From Enterococcus faecium (GTDB lineage Bacteria; Bacillota; Bacilli; Lactobacillales; Enterococcaceae), in assembly GCF_029023785.1 (NCBI RefSeq), contig NZ_CP118956.1, positions 62,001 through 126,000 on the forward strand: a stretch of 64,000 bases of DNA, written 5' to 3'. Shown piece by piece: positions 62,003 through 64,000 of this stretch. The notes beneath the pieces were generated by a model that was not told where the DNA came from, ran no database searches, and saw only the letters and a program-made list of their open reading frames with translations. Made by a program: the position numbers and the translations under genes. Every line of letters starts with the position of its first letter. The stretch's first letter is position 1.

Positions 62003-62057
62003 GTAATTACTTAGTAAATACATTATACCACGAGATAATGTATTTACAAGTAATTAC
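62003..62057 (-). promoter_or_regulatory. palindromic promoter of the AbrB/RelE pair
   Basis: GTAATTACTTAGTAAATACA.. (62003-62026) and its near-perfect reverse complement (62035-62057, one bulged base). Within it, minus-35 TTGTAA (62049-62044), 16-bp spacer, minus-10 TATAAT (62027-62022). Suggests autorepression by the antitoxin. Confidence 0.7.
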
Positions 62058-62130
62058 TGTGACTCGTAATGCGTCCTTGCTGAATAAATTTCAACCACGT
62101 GTTCATCTTCATCTACCTTATAAACAACCC
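62054..62130 (-). pseudogene. C-terminal remnant of a second RelE/ParE-type toxin
   Basis: Reads RVVYKVDEDEHVVEIYSART then HYESQ and stop, the last strands of a RelE/YoeB-like toxin ending HY. The rest is lost at IS1216 copy 4. Confidence 0.6.
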
Positions 62131-62939
62131 GGTTCTGTTGCAAAGTTTTAAATAAAGAATAAAATCCCTTACGGTATCTATGATTTAAGCTGGGATTCCC
62201 AATAATACCTTGATTTCAGTACAGACCGAAAACCCGAAGAGAGTGCCTTCTTTTCGGGTTTTCTTATATAATCCTCGAATGGCTTCCATGCCTTTAATCG
62301 TGGTAGAGGCAGTGCGTAAACTTCGATAGAATTTATTGCGTTTCTTTACTGGACGATGGTCTTGTTCAATCAAATTATTCAGGTATTTAATGGTACGATG
62401 TTCTGTCCCTTGATAAAAGCCGTATTCTTTTAGTTTCTTAAAGGCACTTGTAATAGAGGGGGCTTTATCTGTGACTACAACCTTCGGTTCATCAAACTGC
62501 TTCACTAACCGCTTAAGAAAAGCATAGGCTGCTTGTGTGTCCCGTTTTTTACGTAACCAAATATCCAAGGTTAAACCATCTGCACCGATGGCTCGATACA
62601 AATAATACCATTTTCCTTTAATTTTGATGTACGTTTCATCCATTTTCCATGAATAAAAGGATTTTTTATTTTTCTTTTTCCAAATTTGATAGAGTAGTTT
62701 GCCATATTCTTGCACCCAACGATAAATCGTCGTATGAGAAACGTTAATGCCACGATCATATAAGATTTCTTGAACTTCACGATAGCTAAGGTTATAACGA
62801 AGATAGTAGCCCACGGCTACAATAATCACATCCTGCTGAAATTGCTTTCCTTTAAAAAGATTCATCGTCATTCCTCCTGCTATCTTTTTCTATTATTCTA
62901 CCTTATTTGATAGTAGATTTAAAACTTTGCAACAGAACC
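62131..62939 (-). mobile_element. IS1216-type element, copy 4 (809 bp)
   Basis: Ends GGTTCTGTTGCAAAGTTTTA at 62131 and inverse at 62939. Flanks AACAACCC and GTTTCTTT differ. Both neighbours are truncated genes. Confidence 0.93.
62185..62865 (-). CDS. IS1216-type transposase, copy 4
   Basis: 226 residues, intact. Differences from the common form: MNLFKG for MNHFKG, WYYL for WHYL, AIGADG for AIDADG and VKKRN for VKRRN. The AIDADG Asp change is close to the catalytic core and may affect activity. Confidence 0.9.
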   Translation of the reverse strand: MNLFKGKQFQQDVIIVAVGYYLRYNLSYREVQEILYDRGINVSHTTIYRWVQEYGKLLYQIWKKKNKKSFYSWKMDETYIKIKGKWYYLYRAIGADGLTLDIWLRKKRDTQAAYAFLKRLVKQFDEPKVVVTDKAPSITSAFKKLKEYGFYQGTEHRTIKYLNNLIEQDHRPVKKRNKFYRSLRTASTTIKGMEAIRGLYKKTRKEGTLFGFSVCTEIKVLLGIPA

Positions 62940-64000
62940 GTTTCTTTAATTGCCGAGGATTCCGTACAGGTTTATTATAAATAAAATAAACCTCGCTCTG
63001 TTTAGATAGCTGCCTGGATATTTTTTCAATCGTCCCAAGATTTTCATTATCGCCCTTTTGCGGTGGTGTTGGCTTTTTACTTACATAAAAAATGACATGA
63101 GCTTTTTCCACTGCTCTATCGATCGATGATTGCACAATTTCCTCTTTACCTTCAATACCTGGTAAGTCAAGAATCACAAATTTCTTATCACCAATTAAAA
63201 AATGATAGTCCCCTACCTCTTGGGTAAAGTCGGAACGACCGTCTCCCACAATCGCTCCATCACTTAATTTTTCTAATTCTATAATCAGACCATCTTGTTG
63301 ATTTTGCATAGAATTAATCTGATTCTCTATCAGCTTTATTTTATGCTCCTTTTGCTGTTTTAAATTAGTGATGTGTTTTAAAAGCTCGGAGTATTGCAAA
63401 TTGTAATCTTTATTATTACTTTCAATTTTTAAATTGACTTCATTAATTGATTGTTGATAATTGTTAATACTTAACTGAATTCTATCTATTTCTTTTTTTG
63501 ATTTTTCTATTTTATAACCCAAACTCTCAATTTCTTTTTGTTCATCCAAGCGATGAAACCAACTCTTAACCATACTCCACGTGCTCGTTAACATTTTATC
63601 GAGTATTGCTCTATTAAGTATATTTCTTTGAATCGAGAAGGTTACCAATTTTTCAGAAACCTCATCATCTTCAATAATGCACTGCTTGATTAACTCTTCA
63701 TACTCTGCAACTTGGACGTTAGCTGTGTGTCTTTCTTGTTCAAATTGCTCTTTTATGTGATTAATTCTTACTTGAAATTTTGCTATCGAATTCTCCAATT
63801 CATTTTCCAAAGAGCAAATGCTCTCTCTCCATTCATCAACTTTCTGAATTAATCCTTCCAATTCCAATTCCTTATCTCGAAATATTTGATGCTCTTCTAA
63901 CTTCTTTTTTTCTTTCAATAGGATACGAAGACTTTCAATTAGAGTCGATTTACCAGCATTAGTTTCGCCATAAAAAGCCACAGTAAACGTATCCCATTCA
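62940..64000 (-). pseudogene. dynamin-like GTPase, start outside window, end cut by IS1216
   Basis: The frame is open at both edges. P-loop YGETNAGKSTLIES lies near 63940. About 200 residues of coiled coil follow (KELELEGLIQKVDEW ... KLIENQINSMQNQQ), then switch II FVILDLPGIEG (DxPG), SSIDRAVEKAHVIFYVSKK, and G4-like YFIYNKPVRNP. The long coiled coil between G1 and G3 is unusual. Its C-terminus is lost at 62939. Bacterial dynamin-like proteins remodel membranes and some act in phage defence, but nothing here proves that role. Confidence 0.75.

Overview
The window looks like low-GC Firmicute DNA, most likely an Enterococcus faecium-type genome. The reasons are the AT-rich sequence, four near-identical IS1216-type elements, an IS1251-like ISL3 element, IS30, IS3, IS256 and IS982 elements, class IIa bacteriocin genes of the mundticin/enterocin CRL35 type, a Met T-box, mannose-type PTS genes driven by a sigma-54 promoter, and AGGAGG-type ribosome binding sites. 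A ParA/ParB pair, two toxin-antitoxin pairs and two tyrosine recombinases suggest a plasmid or a heavily mobilised region. I cannot tell plasmid from chromosome with certainty. No rRNA, tRNA or CRISPR array was seen.

Layout. 1-5300: one minus-strand gene of unknown function broken by an IS256-family element (8-bp target duplication) and by an IS30 element, which itself carries an IS3 element (TCAG duplication) and an IS982 element (9-bp duplication). 5300-9100: decayed ABC-transporter end, TACTACC palindromes, two tyrosine recombinases, and an AbrB-type antitoxin/Doc-type toxin pair with promoter and operator-like palindromes. 9379-13214: a second IS256-like element, an orphan IS end, and a bacteriocin export/immunity locus cut by an IS3 element. 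13500-16300: small heat shock gene, IS1251-like element, and two paralogous small membrane proteins. 17179-21354: a vitamin B12 module (DUF4430 lipoprotein, cobalamin adenosyltransferase, B12-dependent ribonucleotide reductase NrdJ, and an ECF cobalamin transporter S component) between two IS6-family elements, with a paired NrdR operator in the divergent promoter. 22245-29250: plasmid-like hypotheticals, a possible invertible or MITE-like segment, Crp-family remnant, SRPBCC protein, a T-box-controlled metQ-msrA operon, a HAD phosphatase and a truncated LevR-type regulator. 30060-36098: a complete mannose-family PTS with sigma-54 promoter and its LevR-type activator, then a truncated pilin-like surface protein. 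36908-45600: HAD fragment fused to an IS630 remnant, UPF0210/ACT pair, gpmA, a MATE transporter fused tail to tail with a broken ascorbate-type PTS EIIC, EIIB, EIIA, a second copy of the IS3 element, and sstT between two copies of an intergenic repeat. 46140-56593: a restriction island (McrC, McrB, HsdR, HsdS, HsdM, a SinI-family endonuclease without a visible methylase, and an ASCH-like pseudogene). 56570-64000: two inverted halves of an IS30 element, a frameshifted subtilase, ParA/ParB, an AbrB/RelE toxin-antitoxin pair with a second toxin remnant, IS1216, and the start of a dynamin-like GTPase that runs off the window.

How it fits together. The most coherent system is the B12 module: capture and import of cobalamin, adenosylation, and use by a class II ribonucleotide reductase, so dNTPs can be made without oxygen or a glycyl radical, under NrdR control. 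The second is the restriction island. Much of the rest is mosaic: at least ten genes are cut by IS elements or by blunt junctions, which points to repeated IS-driven deletion and fusion.
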